64,000 nt of DNA from Propioniciclava tarda (GTDB lineage: Bacteria; Actinomycetota; Actinomycetes; Propionibacteriales; Propionibacteriaceae): positions 1-64,000 of the forward strand of contig NZ_FXTL01000003.1 in NCBI RefSeq assembly GCF_900182665.1. Direction: 5' to 3'. The position numbers were made by a program, and so were the translations under genes. Below the pieces are notes generated by a model. It searched no databases. It was not told where the DNA came from and was given only the letters and a program-made list of their open reading frames with translations. Every line of letters begins with the position of its first letter. Positions within the stretch are counted from its first letter, which is position 1. Of the stretch, positions 54,299 through 63,962 are shown in pieces.

Positions 54299-57298
54299 AT
54301 GGCTTGGGAGATTCCTGAACTCGCGCTCTATCGTCACCCGCGGCTGATCCTGGGCCTGCGCGCGCTGCGGCGCCGCGTCCATCGGCGGATCGGTCCGCTC
54401 CGCGTCACGCTGGCGACGTCGCCCGAGCCGGTCGCTTTCGCCGAGCGCGGACGCCTTCGCCCCCGTCCGGCCGGGCGCGGCACGCTCTGGGGCACGGCCT
54501 TCACCTGCGCCTGGTTCCACGTGACCGGCGAGATCCCCGCCGAGTATCGGGACGCCCACGTCGCGGCGATCCTCGACATCGACGGCGAGGCGATGGTGCT
54601 GGACGCGTCCGGTCGCGCGGTCGGCGCCGTCAGCAGCCGGACCACCCCGGTCGAGGAGCAGGGCAGCCCACGCGGCAAGACCCGTCTCGACCTCACGCCC
54701 GAGCTCTGCCCGAACGGCCGCATCGATCTGTGGCTGGACGCGGGCTTCAACGGCAAGCTGATGGCACCCTTCGGCGTCGCCCAGGTCAAGAGGCTCGACC
54801 TCGTGGTCGTCGACGACGAGGCCGAGGCCCTCTACCTGGACGCCCTCGCCGTGGCGTACGCCGTCGTCGCCGCGACCGACGGGCAGCAGGCGGCGGCGTC
54901 CCGGGCCTTGTTCGATGACGCGGTGCGGCGCGTCCGGGCCGGCGACGCTGCGGGGGCGCGCGCCGCTCTCGCGGCCGTGCTGCAGGGGCGTCCGGACCCT
55001 CGCCTGGAGCTCACCGCGATCGGCCACGGGCACCTGGATCTGGCCTGGCTCTGGCCCCTCCGCGAGACGCGCCGCAAGGCGCGGCGCACGCTGACCCATC
55101 AGCTCGACCTCATCGATCGCTATCCCGAGCACGTCTACGGCGTGAGTCAGCCACAGCAGCTGGCGTGGTTGGAGGCCGACGACCCCGAGCTGTTCGATCG
55201 CGTGGTGGCGGCGATGAAGGCCGGACGGATCGAGGCCCAGGGCGGCATGTGGGTCGAGGCGGACGCGAACCTGCCCTCGGGTGAGTCGCTGGTCCGGCAG
55301 AGCCTGTACGGGCAGCGTTGTTGGCAGCGGCTGCTCGGCCGCACGGTCGACGTCTGCTGGCTGCCGGACGTGTTCGGCTACAACGGCAACCTGCCCCAGT
55401 TGCTGGCCAAGGCGGGCATGACCCGGTTCATGACCATCAAGCTCAGCTGGAACGAGCACAACGACTTCGGCCATCGCTCGTTCGTGTGGCGGGGCATCGA
55501 TGGCTCCGAGGTGTTGGTCCACATGCCGCCGGAGGGTAACTACGTCTCCAGCGGCACGGCGATCGCGACCGCCCGCGCCCGCGACCTGAACCCCGAGCTG
55601 GACGTCGCGCCCGAGGCCCTCCTGGTCTACGGCTCCGGCGACGGCGGGGGAGGTCCGGGTCCGGTGCACCTGGAGATGCTGCGCCGCTCGGCGTCCATCG
55701 AGGGCTTCCCGGCCGTCGTCCGGACCGGCACGTCGGCGTCCTTCTTCGACCGGCTGGACGCCTACCGCGAGGCGCTGCCGGCGCACTCCGGCGAGCTCTA
55801 CCTCGAAAAGCACCAGGGCACCTACACCACCCAGGGCCGGATCAAGCGCTGGAACCGGCTGCTCGAGCATCGGCTGCACGACGTCGAGTACCTCGCGGCG
55901 CTGGCCGCGCTCGACGGACGCCCCTGGCCGCGCGCGCTGCTGGACTCGGTGTGGAAGGACGTGCTGCTGCACCAGTTCCACGACATCATCCCGGGGTCGT
56001 CCATCGAGCGCGTCAACGTCGAGGCCGAGGCGCGGTACGCCGCGCTGGACGCCGCCCTGCGCGCGGAGCAGGAGGCGCTGCTCGGGGCGTCCGGTGACGA
56101 GGTCTTTGTGAACACCACCACAGTGCGCCGCCAGGGGCACATCCGAGGCGTCGACGGCTGGGCGTCCTACGACGCCGCCCCTTTCGAGACCGTCGCGCTG
56201 GCGCCCTGGTCGGGGACCGCACCGACGGCGTCCGCGAAGGCGTTGGAGAACGACCTCCTGCGGGCGACGTTCGACGACGCCGGAGCGTTGGTGTCGTTGA
56301 TCGACAAGACAACCGGACGCGAGTCGCTCGCGGCGGCGTCCAATCACCTGGTGATCTACCAGGACAAGTGGACGTACTTCGACGCCTGGGACATCGACAT
56401 CGACTACCGCAAGCGTCCGAGCGAGGTGCTCAAGCCGAGCTCGGTCGACGTGTTTGTGGACGGCCCTCGGGCCGTACGGCGCAGCCGCTATCGGCACGGC
56501 ACGTCGGTCATCACCCAGGATGCCGTCCTGACCACCGGCTCGCCGTGCCTGCGCTTCGAGACCCACGCGGACTGGCACGAGACCTGGCGGATGCTGCGGG
56601 CCGAGTTCGTGCCGAAGACCTGGGCGGACGAGGTCACCTGCGACATCCAGTACGGGCACCTGGCCCGCTCGACGCGCGACGAGACACCGCAGGAGCGCGC
56701 ACAGTTCGAGATCTGCGCGCACCAGTTCGTCGACATGTCGGACGCCGACGGCGGGCTTGCGCTGCTGAACGACGGCAAGTACGGCCACCGGGTCAAGGAG
56801 GGCGTCATCAGCCTCGCCCTGCTGCGCTCGCCGATGTACCCCGACCGGACCGCCGACCGGGGCGTCCACGAGTTCACGTACGCGCTCTATCCGCACGCGG
56901 GAAGCATGGTCGACTCGGACGTCCAGGCGCTCGCCGCCGACCTGAACGCTCCCGTGCTGGTTGGTCGCGGGACGCCCCGACCGCCGGCGTTCGAGGTTCT
57001 CGGCCAGGGCGTGTGGTTGGACGTCGTGAAGGCCCCCGAGGACTCCGACGGGCTGGTGCTACGGCTGCACGAGGTCCGTGGCCAGGCGGCGACGGTGAGC
57101 GTCCGGACGCCCCTCGCCAAGTGCGGGGAGCGTGCGGGGTCCCTGGCTGCGAGGGTGCCTGAGCCTGAGGACCGGTTCCGGGTGATCGAGACTGATCTGT
57201 TGGAGCGCCCCGTCGAGGGCGGGGCGACGAGCCTGCAGGACCTGACGTTCGGTCCGTTCGAGATCAGGACCTTCGTGCTCACGCCGACTCGGGCCTGA
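54299..57298 (+). CDS. GH38 alpha-mannosidase
   Basis: A 999-residue cytoplasmic exo-alpha-mannosidase of the GH38 family (no signal peptide). An N-terminal roughly 230-residue beta domain precedes the catalytic domain: AIGHGHLDLAWLWPLRET (zinc His and Asp), WVEADANLPSGESLVRQ, LPDVFGYNGNLPQLL with the nucleophile Asp, and HNDFGHRSF. LHQFHDIIPGSS lies in the helical domain, and the C-terminal beta-sandwich ends FEIRTFVLTP. It may recycle mannan or take up mannosides together with the divergently oriented GPH transporter. Its own mannan-making counterpart could be the MptB-like enzyme at 8580. Confidence 0.93.
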   Translation: MAWEIPELALYRHPRLILGLRALRRRVHRRIGPLRVTLATSPEPVAFAERGRLRPRPAGRGTLWGTAFTCAWFHVTGEIPAEYRDAHVAAILDIDGEAMVLDASGRAVGAVSSRTTPVEEQGSPRGKTRLDLTPELCPNGRIDLWLDAGFNGKLMAPFGVAQVKRLDLVVVDDEAEALYLDALAVAYAVVAATDGQQAAASRALFDDAVRRVRAGDAAGARAALAAVLQGRPDPRLELTAIGHGHLDLAWLWPLRETRRKARRTLTHQLDLIDRYPEHVYGVSQPQQLAWLEADDPELFDRVVAAMKAGRIEAQGGMWVEADANLPSGESLVRQSLYGQRCWQRLLGRTVDVCWLPDVFGYNGNLPQLLAKAGMTRFMTIKLSWNEHNDFGHRSFVWRGIDGSEVLVHMPPEGNYVSSGTAIATARARDLNPELDVAPEALLVYGSGDGGGGPGPVHLEMLRRSASIEGFPAVVRTGTSASFFDRLDAYREALPAHSGELYLEKHQGTYTTQGRIKRWNRLLEHRLHDVEYLAALAALDGRPWPRALLDSVWKDVLLHQFHDIIPGSSIERVNVEAEARYAALDAALRAEQEALLGASGDEVFVNTTTVRRQGHIRGVDGWASYDAAPFETVALAPWSGTAPTASAKALENDLLRATFDDAGALVSLIDKTTGRESLAAASNHLVIYQDKWTYFDAWDIDIDYRKRPSEVLKPSSVDVFVDGPRAVRRSRYRHGTSVITQDAVLTTGSPCLRFETHADWHETWRMLRAEFVPKTWADEVTCDIQYGHLARSTRDETPQERAQFEICAHQFVDMSDADGGLALLNDGKYGHRVKEGVISLALLRSPMYPDRTADRGVHEFTYALYPHAGSMVDSDVQALAADLNAPVLVGRGTPRPPAFEVLGQGVWLDVVKAPEDSDGLVLRLHEVRGQAATVSVRTPLAKCGERAGSLAARVPEPEDRFRVIETDLLERPVEGGATSLQDLTFGPFEIRTFVLTPTRA

Positions 57299-57323
57299 CG
57301 CCGTCGCCACGGCTGCGTCGCGT

Positions 57324-58661
57324 CTAGGACGCCGCTGAGCCGGCGCGCCGCTCGGCCAACATGCGTGGTAGGTCGGCTTCGGGGACGCGATAGACGGCCA
57401 GTGGCAGCAGGCTGACCAGGCAGGACGCCGCCGGCACCAGCGTGCACACCGCCCAAATGCCGTCGCGCATCGCGGGGGTGACGTCGACGCCCTTGTGGTA
57501 ACCGACGGCCGCGACGACGGAGCCGAACAGGACGATCGCCAGGGCGGTGCCCAGCTTCGAGATGAAGGTCAGCCCCGCGAAGCAGACGCCGTCGTGCCGG
57601 ACGCCGGTGAGCACCTCGCCGTAGTCGGCGACGTCACCCACCATGGCGGTCTGGGTGACCATGAAGACGCCGATCGCGAACCCGTTCGCGAGGAACAAGG
57701 CCACCACCAGCCCGAGGTTGCCGTAGCCGACCGCCCACAGCGCGATGAACAGCAGGCCGCTGGCCAGGGTGGAGATGATCGTCAGCCGCTTGCGCGTCGT
57801 GAACCGCAGCAGGACCGGCGTCAGCATGATCGCGACCACCATGCCGCCGATCAACGCGGCTCCGAGCGGGGTGAACAGCTTCTCGTCCCCGAAGATCACC
57901 AGCGCCATCAGCGCGCCGCCGACGGCCAGGATGTTGCGTCCGAAGGCGGCGGTGCCCGAGGCCAGCATGACGAACAGCATCTTGTCCGCGACGAAGAACC
58001 GCAGGCTCTCGCGCAGCGGCGTGGGCGGTGTGGGGTCGAGGCGCTCCTTCGTGCTGACGAAGGCCAGGGTGAACAGCCCCATGCCGGTGACCGCGGCGAT
58101 GATCGCGAGCCGCTGCCAACCGGCCGCGTTGGTGTGCCCCTCGCCACCGAGGGCGGTGGCGAGGGGCGTCCCGACGATCGTCACGATCGCGAGCGCGACC
58201 GTCCCGGCCGTGCGCGCCCACGCGATGGTGAGCGTGCGGTCGCGATCGTCCGTGGCCGTCGCCGCGGTCAGCGCCCAGTAGGGCACGTCGGCCAGGGTGT
58301 AGAGGGTGACGTAGAGGGCGAAGACGACGCCGAAGTAGACCAGCCGGACGCCTTCGCTGGCGTCCGGGGCGGAGAAGAGGGCGATGCCCAGGACGCCGAT
58401 CGGCAGCGCGAGCCCCAGGACGTAGGGGCGGAGGCGTCCCCAGCGGGTCCGCGTCCGGTCGACGAGGACGCCGGCGCCCAGGTTGGCCACCGCGTCCCAG
58501 ACCTTGATCGCCGTGACGATCGCTGTCGCCACGCCGATGCCGGCCGCCGAGAGCCCCAGGCCTTGGACGAGGTAGACGAGCAGGTAGAGGTTGACCGTGT
58601 TGTGCAGCAGGTTCTGGCCGAAGCCCGCCATCGCGAAGCCGAGGCGCTGGCGTCCGTTCAC
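57324..58661 (-). CDS. GPH-family sugar:cation symporter (MFS)
   Basis: A 445-residue transporter with 12 predicted helices. It matches the glycoside-pentoside-hexuronide family: GFGQNLLHNTVNLYLLVYLV, IKVWDAVANLGAGVLVDRTR TRWGRLRPY (the loop 2-3 signature) and LADVPYWALTAA. It probably imports a glycoside, possibly a mannoside, given the convergent alpha-mannosidase gene 25 bases away. The stop is in a shared tail-to-tail region with no clear hairpin. Confidence 0.88.
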   Translation of the reverse strand: MNGRQRLGFAMAGFGQNLLHNTVNLYLLVYLVQGLGLSAAGIGVATAIVTAIKVWDAVANLGAGVLVDRTRTRWGRLRPYVLGLALPIGVLGIALFSAPDASEGVRLVYFGVVFALYVTLYTLADVPYWALTAATATDDRDRTLTIAWARTAGTVALAIVTIVGTPLATALGGEGHTNAAGWQRLAIIAAVTGMGLFTLAFVSTKERLDPTPPTPLRESLRFFVADKMLFVMLASGTAAFGRNILAVGGALMALVIFGDEKLFTPLGAALIGGMVVAIMLTPVLLRFTTRKRLTIISTLASGLLFIALWAVGYGNLGLVVALFLANGFAIGVFMVTQTAMVGDVADYGEVLTGVRHDGVCFAGLTFISKLGTALAIVLFGSVVAAVGYHKGVDVTPAMRDGIWAVCTLVPAASCLVSLLPLAVYRVPEADLPRMLAERRAGSAAS

Positions 58662-58674
58662 GCCGGAACTTTAG

Positions 58675-60411
58675 TCAGCGGAAGTCGCGGTAGAAGAACT
58701 GGCCTTCGGCCACCCCGGACGCCGCACGCGCGGCTTCGGCGTTCCGTAGCTCCACGCGGCGGATCTTCGCCGACACGGTCTTCGGCAGCGCCTCGGAGAA
58801 CTCGAGGATCCGGACGAGCTGGTAGCCGTTCAGGTTCTCGCGGGCGTGGGCGAAGATCGCGCGGGCGGCGTCCGGGCCGGGCACCTGGCCGGCGGCCAGC
58901 ACCACGTACGCCTTCGGCACGTTGCCGCGCACCTCGTCCGGGGACGCCACGACCGCGCACTCGGCGACGGCGGGGTGCGTGATCAGAGCCGACTCGAGCT
59001 CGAACGGGCTGATCTTGTAGTCGGACGCCTTGAAGACGTCGTCCGCGCGGCCGACGTAGGTGATGTAGCCGTCGGCGTCCCGGGAGCCGATGTCGCCGGT
59101 GTGGTAGTAGCCGTGCCTGCAGGCCTCCGCCGTCATGGCCTCGTCGCCGTAGTAGCCCTTCATCAGCGCGATGTTGGTGACCGACAGGTCGAGGCAGATC
59201 TCACCCTCGCCGGGGCCGTCGAGGGGGGCGTCCGTGACGGTGTCGAGCAGCGCGACGGTGTAGCCGGGCGTGGGGCGTCCCATGGCGCCCACCCGGATGG
59301 GCTGGCCGGGGCCGTTGCCCACGCAGCAGGTCATCTCGGTCTGGCCGTAGCCGTCGCGGATGGTGTTGCCCCACGCCTCACGGACCTTGTTGATGACCTC
59401 CGGGTTGAGCGCCTCGCCGGCCCCGACGAGCTCGCGCGGCGGCCGATGCAGGCGCGTCAGGTCGGCCTGAATGAGCATCCGCCACACCGTCGGGGGAGCG
59501 CAGAAGGACGACACCTCGTGGGTGTCCATGATCTGCATGAGCGTGTCGGCGTGGAAGCGCCCGTAGTTGAAGATGAAGACCGTCGCCTGCGCCAGGAACG
59601 GGCTGTAGAAGTTGCTCCACGCGTGCTTGCCCCAGCCGGGCGAGCTGATGTTCAGGTGCACGTCGCCGGGGCGGACGCCCAGCCAGTACATGGTGCTCAG
59701 GTGCCCCACCGGGTAGCTCACGTGGGTGTGCTCGACGAGCTTCGGCCGGGACGTCGTGCCCGAGGTGAAGTAGAGCAGGCACGTCTCGTCGGCGCGCGTG
59801 GGGGCGTCCGGCGTGAAGACATCGGACGCCGTGGCGGCCTCGTCGTAGTGGACCCAGCCCTCCGGCAGCCCGTTGGTCGACCCGTGCGCCGAGATGCCGA
59901 TGTTGACGACGTCGCCGGCGACGCGTCCGAACTTGGCGACCAGATCGTGCGGGGCGATGGTGAACCGGGCCTTCGCGGTGTCGATGCGCCAGGCGAGATC
60001 GGTGTCGCTCAGCAGCGTCGACGTCGGGATCGCGACGCCGCCCATCTTGGTGAGGCCGAGCAGGATCTCCCAGAGTTCGATGGTGTTGTGCAACATCACG
60101 ATCATCGTGTCGCCGCGACGCATGCCGAGGCTGACCAGCCAGTTCGCGACCTGATCGGAGCGTCTGGCCAACTCGCCGTAGCTGACCTGCGTCTCGGTCA
60201 GGTCGTCCTCGACGATCTTCACGGCGACGCGATCGGGGTGCTCGCCGGCCACCACGTCGAACCACTCCAGACCGAAGTTGAAGGCGTCCAATTCGGGCCA
60301 GGCGAAGCCGTCCCTCAACGCGTCGTAGTCGTAGGCGTGGGTGAGGACGAAGTCTCGGGCGCGACGGACGGCGTCCGTGGCAGCGGTCGCGGGGCGTCCG
60401 GTATAGCTCAT
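58675..60411 (-). CDS. AMP-forming acyl-CoA synthetase
   Basis: A 578-residue ANL-family ligase, related to acetyl/medium-chain and 2-aminobenzoate-CoA ligases. The P-loop is YFTSGTTSRPKLVEHTH, A5 is RDGYGQTEMTCCVGN, A7 is YHTGDIGSRDADGYITYVGR, A8 is DDVFKASDYKISPFELESAL, and the catalytic Lys is in LPKTVSAKIRR. The substrate pocket cannot be assigned by eye. The ATG start at 60411 is supported by the leaderless -10. A 13-base gap to the transporter suggests that the two do not form an obvious pathway but may be co-transcribed. Confidence 0.88.
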   Translation of the reverse strand: MSYTGRPATAATDAVRRARDFVLTHAYDYDALRDGFAWPELDAFNFGLEWFDVVAGEHPDRVAVKIVEDDLTETQVSYGELARRSDQVANWLVSLGMRRGDTMIVMLHNTIELWEILLGLTKMGGVAIPTSTLLSDTDLAWRIDTAKARFTIAPHDLVAKFGRVAGDVVNIGISAHGSTNGLPEGWVHYDEAATASDVFTPDAPTRADETCLLYFTSGTTSRPKLVEHTHVSYPVGHLSTMYWLGVRPGDVHLNISSPGWGKHAWSNFYSPFLAQATVFIFNYGRFHADTLMQIMDTHEVSSFCAPPTVWRMLIQADLTRLHRPPRELVGAGEALNPEVINKVREAWGNTIRDGYGQTEMTCCVGNGPGQPIRVGAMGRPTPGYTVALLDTVTDAPLDGPGEGEICLDLSVTNIALMKGYYGDEAMTAEACRHGYYHTGDIGSRDADGYITYVGRADDVFKASDYKISPFELESALITHPAVAECAVVASPDEVRGNVPKAYVVLAAGQVPGPDAARAIFAHARENLNGYQLVRILEFSEALPKTVSAKIRRVELRNAEAARAASGVAEGQFFYRDFR

Positions 60412-60418
60412 GCGCGCG

Positions 60419-60424
60419 AGATTA
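60419..60424 (-). promoter_or_regulatory. -10 box of leaderless acyl-CoA synthetase promoter
   Basis: Minus-strand TAATCT (60424-60419) followed by 7 bases and the ATG at 60411. Confidence 0.55.
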
Positions 60425-60481
60425 GCTTACGGTTACGGAACCGTAGGCAGCGTCCCCCTTGATCTCAGGATCCGGCCTTCC

Positions 60482-60961
60482 TCAGCAGGGAGGGAGGGAC
60501 GGGAAGCTCACCGTCGCCGTCGTCGACAGAGTCTGACCCTGGTAGGTAGAGGTGTAGGTCAACGATGCAGTGCCGTTGGCGAAGCAGGTCGCGGGCATCG
60601 AGTCCGCGGTGATGGTCACGGTGCCGCCGGCCGTCACGGTGGCGCAGCCGGACGCGGGGCTGTACGACGAGGTGTTGATCGAGACGCTCGCGCAGCCGCT
60701 GGGGCTCATGGTGCCGCTCGAGATGCAAACGGTGGAACTCGTTCCCGACGTGTTCGAGAAGACGAACGAGAACTGGTAGACCTTTTTGCCACCGTTGCCG
60801 GTGAGCTTGCAGACCGCGCTCGCCGTTGTCGGCTGGACCGGCACCCCGGATGCGGCGACAGATGGCGCCAGCGCGGCGATCGTCACCGCAGGAAACGTCC
60901 AGGCCAAGCCCTTCGCCAACGATCGGCGCGAGGCTTGGGCGTGCGAGAGCGATTGCAGCAT
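60482..60961 (-). CDS. Small Tat-type exported Cys-rich protein
   Basis: A 159-residue exported protein of unknown function. The signal has SRRSLAKGLAWTFPAV and ends PSVAAS, with likely cleavage before SGVP. The mature part has six cysteines (CKLTGNG, VCISSG, GCASVS, GCATVT, TCFANG, final C), likely forming disulphides, and is Ser/Thr-rich with repeated beta patterns. An SD (GGAG) lies 6 bases before the ATG. The signal shares SRRxxxxGxAWxxP with the protein at 5646-6059, though the mature parts differ. I recognise no family. Confidence 0.75.
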   Translation of the reverse strand: MLQSLSHAQASRRSLAKGLAWTFPAVTIAALAPSVAASGVPVQPTTASAVCKLTGNGGKKVYQFSFVFSNTSGTSSTVCISSGTMSPSGCASVSINTSSYSPASGCATVTAGGTVTITADSMPATCFANGTASLTYTSTYQGQTLSTTATVSFPSLPPC

Positions 60962-61380
60962 GGGGTCTCCTGGTCCTGGAAGGAGAACCAGGCTTTCGAA
61001 GTCGTCTTTTCTAGGGCAGCCCCGGGCAGGTCCAGAAAACCATCAGCCGTGGCCTCGCGGATCGCGTCCGAAATGTTGCCGACGGTGCGTCCCCGCTCGC
61101 GGTAACGCTCCACCGCGCGGTTGATGTACGTGATGACGGTCGACGTGGACACCGGCGGATCCCTCCGGCCGCCTACCCGGCGAGGCGTGCTCAGTTTGGT
61201 GGACACGGCACGGCCCGGACGCCCCGACTTCGGCCACCTGCCCGGTCAGCGTGCAAGCCGAACGCGCCCTGACCCGCCGAGCCCACCAAGGCCTTGCTGG
61301 GCGCGCCCCGCGCTGCGGGTCGCGCGTCGGCGTCCCACCGGGTGAAGACCAGCCCTGCACGGAGGCGACCCGGAAACACA
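60962..61380. other. 419-base stretch without a confident gene
   Basis: A minus-strand frame from a GTG at 61160 reads STSTVITYINRAVERYRERG and then GNISDAIREATADGFLDLPG with normal codon use, then loses family-like character near 61000. It could be a small gene or gene remnant overlapping the exported protein's leader. Between 61170 and 61380 I see nothing coding. Confidence 0.35.
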
Positions 61381-61415
61381 CCAGGGCGGCACCGGCCACG
61401 CCGATGCCGCCCTGG
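61381..61415 (-). terminator. Terminator of mdh
   Basis: CCAGGGCGGCA (61381-61391) pairs perfectly with TGCCGCCCTGG (61405-61415) across a 13-base loop, 13 bases after the mdh stop. On the minus strand the stem is followed by TGTGTTTCC. Confidence 0.7.
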
Positions 61416-61427
61416 TTGGCGGTGTGC

Positions 61428-62417
61428 TCAGATCAGGCCGAGTTCCTTGACCGCGTCGCGCTCTTCCTCGAGCTCGGCGACGGACGCCGCGATGCGGGCC
61501 TGGCTGAAGTCGTCGAGATCCAGGCCCTGGACGATCGAGTACTCGCCGCCCGCCGTGGTGCACGGGAAGGACGAGATGATGCCCTCGGTGACTCCGTAGG
61601 AGCCATCGGACGGGACCGCCATCGAGACCCAGTCGCCTTCGGGCGAGCCGAGGACCCAGTCGCGCATGTGCTCGATGGTCGCGTTGGCCGCGGAGGCCGC
61701 CGACGACGAACCGCGCGCCGCGATGATGGCCGCGCCGCGCTTGGCGACGGTCGGGATGAAGTCGTTCTCGATCCAAGCCTGGTCGTTGACCTTGGCCGCA
61801 GCGTTCTCGCCGTTGACCTCGCAGTGGAAGAGGTCCGGGTACTGGGTCGAGGAGTGGTTGCCCCAGATCGTCATCTTCTTGATCTCGCTGACGGTCACGC
61901 CCAGCTTCGCGGCCAGCTGCGCGATGGCGCGGTTGTGGTCGAGGCGGGTCAGGGCGTTGAACCGCTCCTTGGGGATGTCGGGGGCGTTCGTCATGGCGAT
62001 CAGGGCGTTGGTGTTGGCCGGGTTGCCGGTCACCAGGACCTTGACGTCGGACGCCGCCACTTTGTTCAGGGCCTTGCCCTGAGCGGTGAAGATCGCGCCG
62101 TTCGCGCTGAGCAGGTCGCCGCGTTCCATGCCCGCGGTGCGGGGACGGGCACCGACCAGCATGGCCAGGTTCACGCCGTCGAAGACCTTCTCGGGATCGT
62201 CGCCGATCTGGACGCCGGCCAGCGTCGGGAAGGCGCAGTCGTCCAGCTCCATCACGACGCCCTCGAGCGCCTTGAGGGCCGGGGTGATCTCCAGCAGACG
62301 CAGTTCGACCGGCTGATCGGGGCCGAGCAGCGCGCCGGACGCGATGCGGAACAGCAGGCTGTAGCAGATCTGGCCGGCGGCGCCGGTGACGGCGACCTTG
62401 ACGGGGGCAGCGCTCAC
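61428..62417 (-). CDS. mdh: Malate dehydrogenase
   Basis: A 329-residue NAD-dependent malate dehydrogenase of the long actinobacterial type. The NAD motif is [19 protein letters not shown] (GxxGxxG). [15 protein letters not shown] has the substrate Arg residues, [11 protein letters not shown] and [14 protein letters not shown] follow with the catalytic Asp, and [12 protein letters not shown] contains the catalytic His. The start is GTG with a long SD (GAGGAGAAG). It joins sucCD as a second TCA-cycle locus in the window. Confidence 0.96.
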   Translation of the reverse strand: MSAAPVKVAVTGAAGQICYSLLFRIASGALLGPDQPVELRLLEITPALKALEGVVMELDDCAFPTLAGVQIGDDPEKVFDGVNLAMLVGARPRTAGMERGDLLSANGAIFTAQGKALNKVAASDVKVLVTGNPANTNALIAMTNAPDIPKERFNALTRLDHNRAIAQLAAKLGVTVSEIKKMTIWGNHSSTQYPDLFHCEVNGENAAAKVNDQAWIENDFIPTVAKRGAAIIAARGSSSAASAANATIEHMRDWVLGSPEGDWVSMAVPSDGSYGVTEGIISSFPCTTAGGEYSIVQGLDLDDFSQARIAASVAELEEERDAVKELGLI

Positions 62418-62518
62418 GTTCTTCTCCTCTTCGAGCAGACTTGTTCGTGGGGCTGACGCTAGCAGTCCCGAGGGTGCAACCCAGGCTGTTCCAGGCTAAT
62501 CCCAGCCCCTGAGTTGGG

Positions 62519-62524
62519 TAACCT
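62519..62524 (+). promoter_or_regulatory. -10 box upstream of the histidine phosphatase gene
   Basis: TAACCT followed by 7 bases and the ATG at 62532. An overlapping AAGG could also act as SD from a longer transcript. Confidence 0.45.
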
Positions 62525-62531
62525 CCAAGGC

Positions 62532-63158
62532 ATGCTCCTCTACCTCGTGCGACACGGTCGTACGTCGTCCAACGTCGCTGGCTTGCTGGACACCGCGCAC
62601 CCCGGTGCCCCCCTGGACGAGGTCGGCCTCGCCCAGGCCGAGGCGCTCGTGGGACGCCTCAACGGCGTCCGCTTGGACGCCGTCTACACCTCGGACATCG
62701 TCCGGGCCGTCCAGACCGGGACGCCCCTGGCGTCCGCGCGCGACCTGCCGCTGGCCACGCTGGCCGGCCTCCGCGAGATCCCGGCGGGGGACCAGGAGAT
62801 GCTCGCCGAGTGGACGCACTACATCGACGTCCTCAGGGCCTGGGGGCTGGGGGAGCCGGAGCGTCGGCGTCCGGGCGGCGAAGACGCCCACGAGTTCTTC
62901 GGACGCTTCGACGGAGCGGTCCAGACCATCGCGGACGCCGGCCACGAGGCGGTGGCCCTGGTCAGCCACGGAGCCGCCCTGCGCACCTGGCTGTCGGGGC
63001 GCGTCGAAGGCCTCACCCCGATCGACGTGGCCCATCGGCATCTGGGCAACACGGCCATCGTGACGTTGTGCGGTGAGCCGGGAGCCTGGTTCCTCGACAG
63101 CTGGGACGAGGGCGTCCATCACGACACCCCGCACGTGACCCCGAAGCGCGCGGAATGA
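62532..63158 (+). CDS. Histidine phosphatase superfamily protein (phosphoglycerate mutase-like)
   Basis: A 208-residue cytoplasmic phosphatase. LYLVRHGRTSSNVAGLLDT contains the catalytic RHG. VYTSDIVRAVQT, LREIPAGDQEML (with the acidic catalytic residue) and VALVSHGAALRTWL with the second His follow. The enzyme is not a cofactor-dependent glycolytic mutase by length; a phosphatase acting on sugar or nucleotide phosphates is likely. The stop overlaps the next gene's start in ATGA. Confidence 0.88.
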   Translation: MLLYLVRHGRTSSNVAGLLDTAHPGAPLDEVGLAQAEALVGRLNGVRLDAVYTSDIVRAVQTGTPLASARDLPLATLAGLREIPAGDQEMLAEWTHYIDVLRAWGLGEPERRRPGGEDAHEFFGRFDGAVQTIADAGHEAVALVSHGAALRTWLSGRVEGLTPIDVAHRHLGNTAIVTLCGEPGAWFLDSWDEGVHHDTPHVTPKRAE

Positions 63159-63868
63159 TCCACCTGCACGGCGGCGGCTGGGCGCCCGACGAGTCGGCCT
63201 GGACGGGGCTCTTCGTCACCGAGGCCGCCGAGCGGACCGGTCGGCGTCCGCTCATCGTGGTCGTGCTGTGGGGCGAGACGTACGAGGAAGGCGCGGCCTA
63301 CCACGACGACTACCGCGGTGACCTCATCGCGCTGGGGGCCGGCGAGGTGCGCATCGTGCAGTTGGTGGGTGCCGAGACGCTGGCCGTGGCTGACTTCGCC
63401 GACGCCGACGGGCTCTTCATCGGCGGCGGGCTGACGCCCGGCTATCACGCCGCGGTCATGGGTGTCGCGGAGCAGATCCGGGCTGCGGTCGCGGCCGGCC
63501 TGCCCTACCTCGGCATGTCGGCCGGCGCCATGATCGCCTCGGACATGGCCCTGATCGGGGGCTGGCGGCTCGGCGGCGTCCAGATCGCACCCGATCTGGC
63601 CAGCGAAGGCTTCGACGAGGTCGTCCTGGCCCCTGGGCTCGGTCTGATCCGGCCCACGGTGGACGCCCACGCCGGGCTCGGCCTCGTGGGGCGAACCGCC
63701 GCGCTCGTCGCGGAAGGTCGAATCGCCGAGGCCATCGCCGTCGACGAGAACACCTGCGCGGTCATCGGGACGGACGGAGGCGTCCGCGCTGCCGGCCAGG
63801 GCGCCGTCTGGCGGCTCATGGCTGACGCCGGCAAAGTGACGGTCCTCCGACTGCTCGACCGCAACTGA
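63155..63868 (+). CDS. Peptidase S51-like protein (dipeptidase E/cyanophycinase family)
   Basis: A 237-residue protein with the class-I-amidotransferase-like fold. LHGGGWAPDESAWTGLFVTE opens it, GLFIGGGLTPGYHAAV is the oxyanion region, and the nucleophile Ser lies in LGMSAGAMIAS. LGLIRPTVDAHAGLGLVGR carries a His. Members cleave Asp-X or beta-Asp peptides; the substrate here is unknown. Co-translated with the histidine phosphatase. Confidence 0.82.
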   Translation: MIHLHGGGWAPDESAWTGLFVTEAAERTGRRPLIVVVLWGETYEEGAAYHDDYRGDLIALGAGEVRIVQLVGAETLAVADFADADGLFIGGGLTPGYHAAVMGVAEQIRAAVAAGLPYLGMSAGAMIASDMALIGGWRLGGVQIAPDLASEGFDEVVLAPGLGLIRPTVDAHAGLGLVGRTAALVAEGRIAEAIAVDENTCAVIGTDGGVRAAGQGAVWRLMADAGKVTVLRLLDRN

Positions 63869-63905
63869 TTCCAGGGCCGGTCCCGACGTCCAGCCGGAAA
63901 CGCAG

Positions 63906-63937
63906 CGGTGCCCCCCGGACGAATCCGGCGGGCACCG
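63906..63937. terminator. Hairpin after the S51-like gene
   Basis: CGGTGCCC (63906-63913) pairs with GGGCACCG (63930-63937), with an inner CCGGA/TCCGG stem and loop CGAA. It lies between convergent gene ends and may serve both. Confidence 0.6.
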
Positions 63938-63962
63938 TGCATGTTGGGCCGAAGCCCGGGAC

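Noticed and set aside
53903-56896. 997-codon minus-strand open frame opposite folD and the alpha-mannosidase
   Set aside because: High-GC antisense shadow; the plus strand has complete FolD and GH38 motifs, while the antisense protein is Arg/Val/Gly-rich with no domain.
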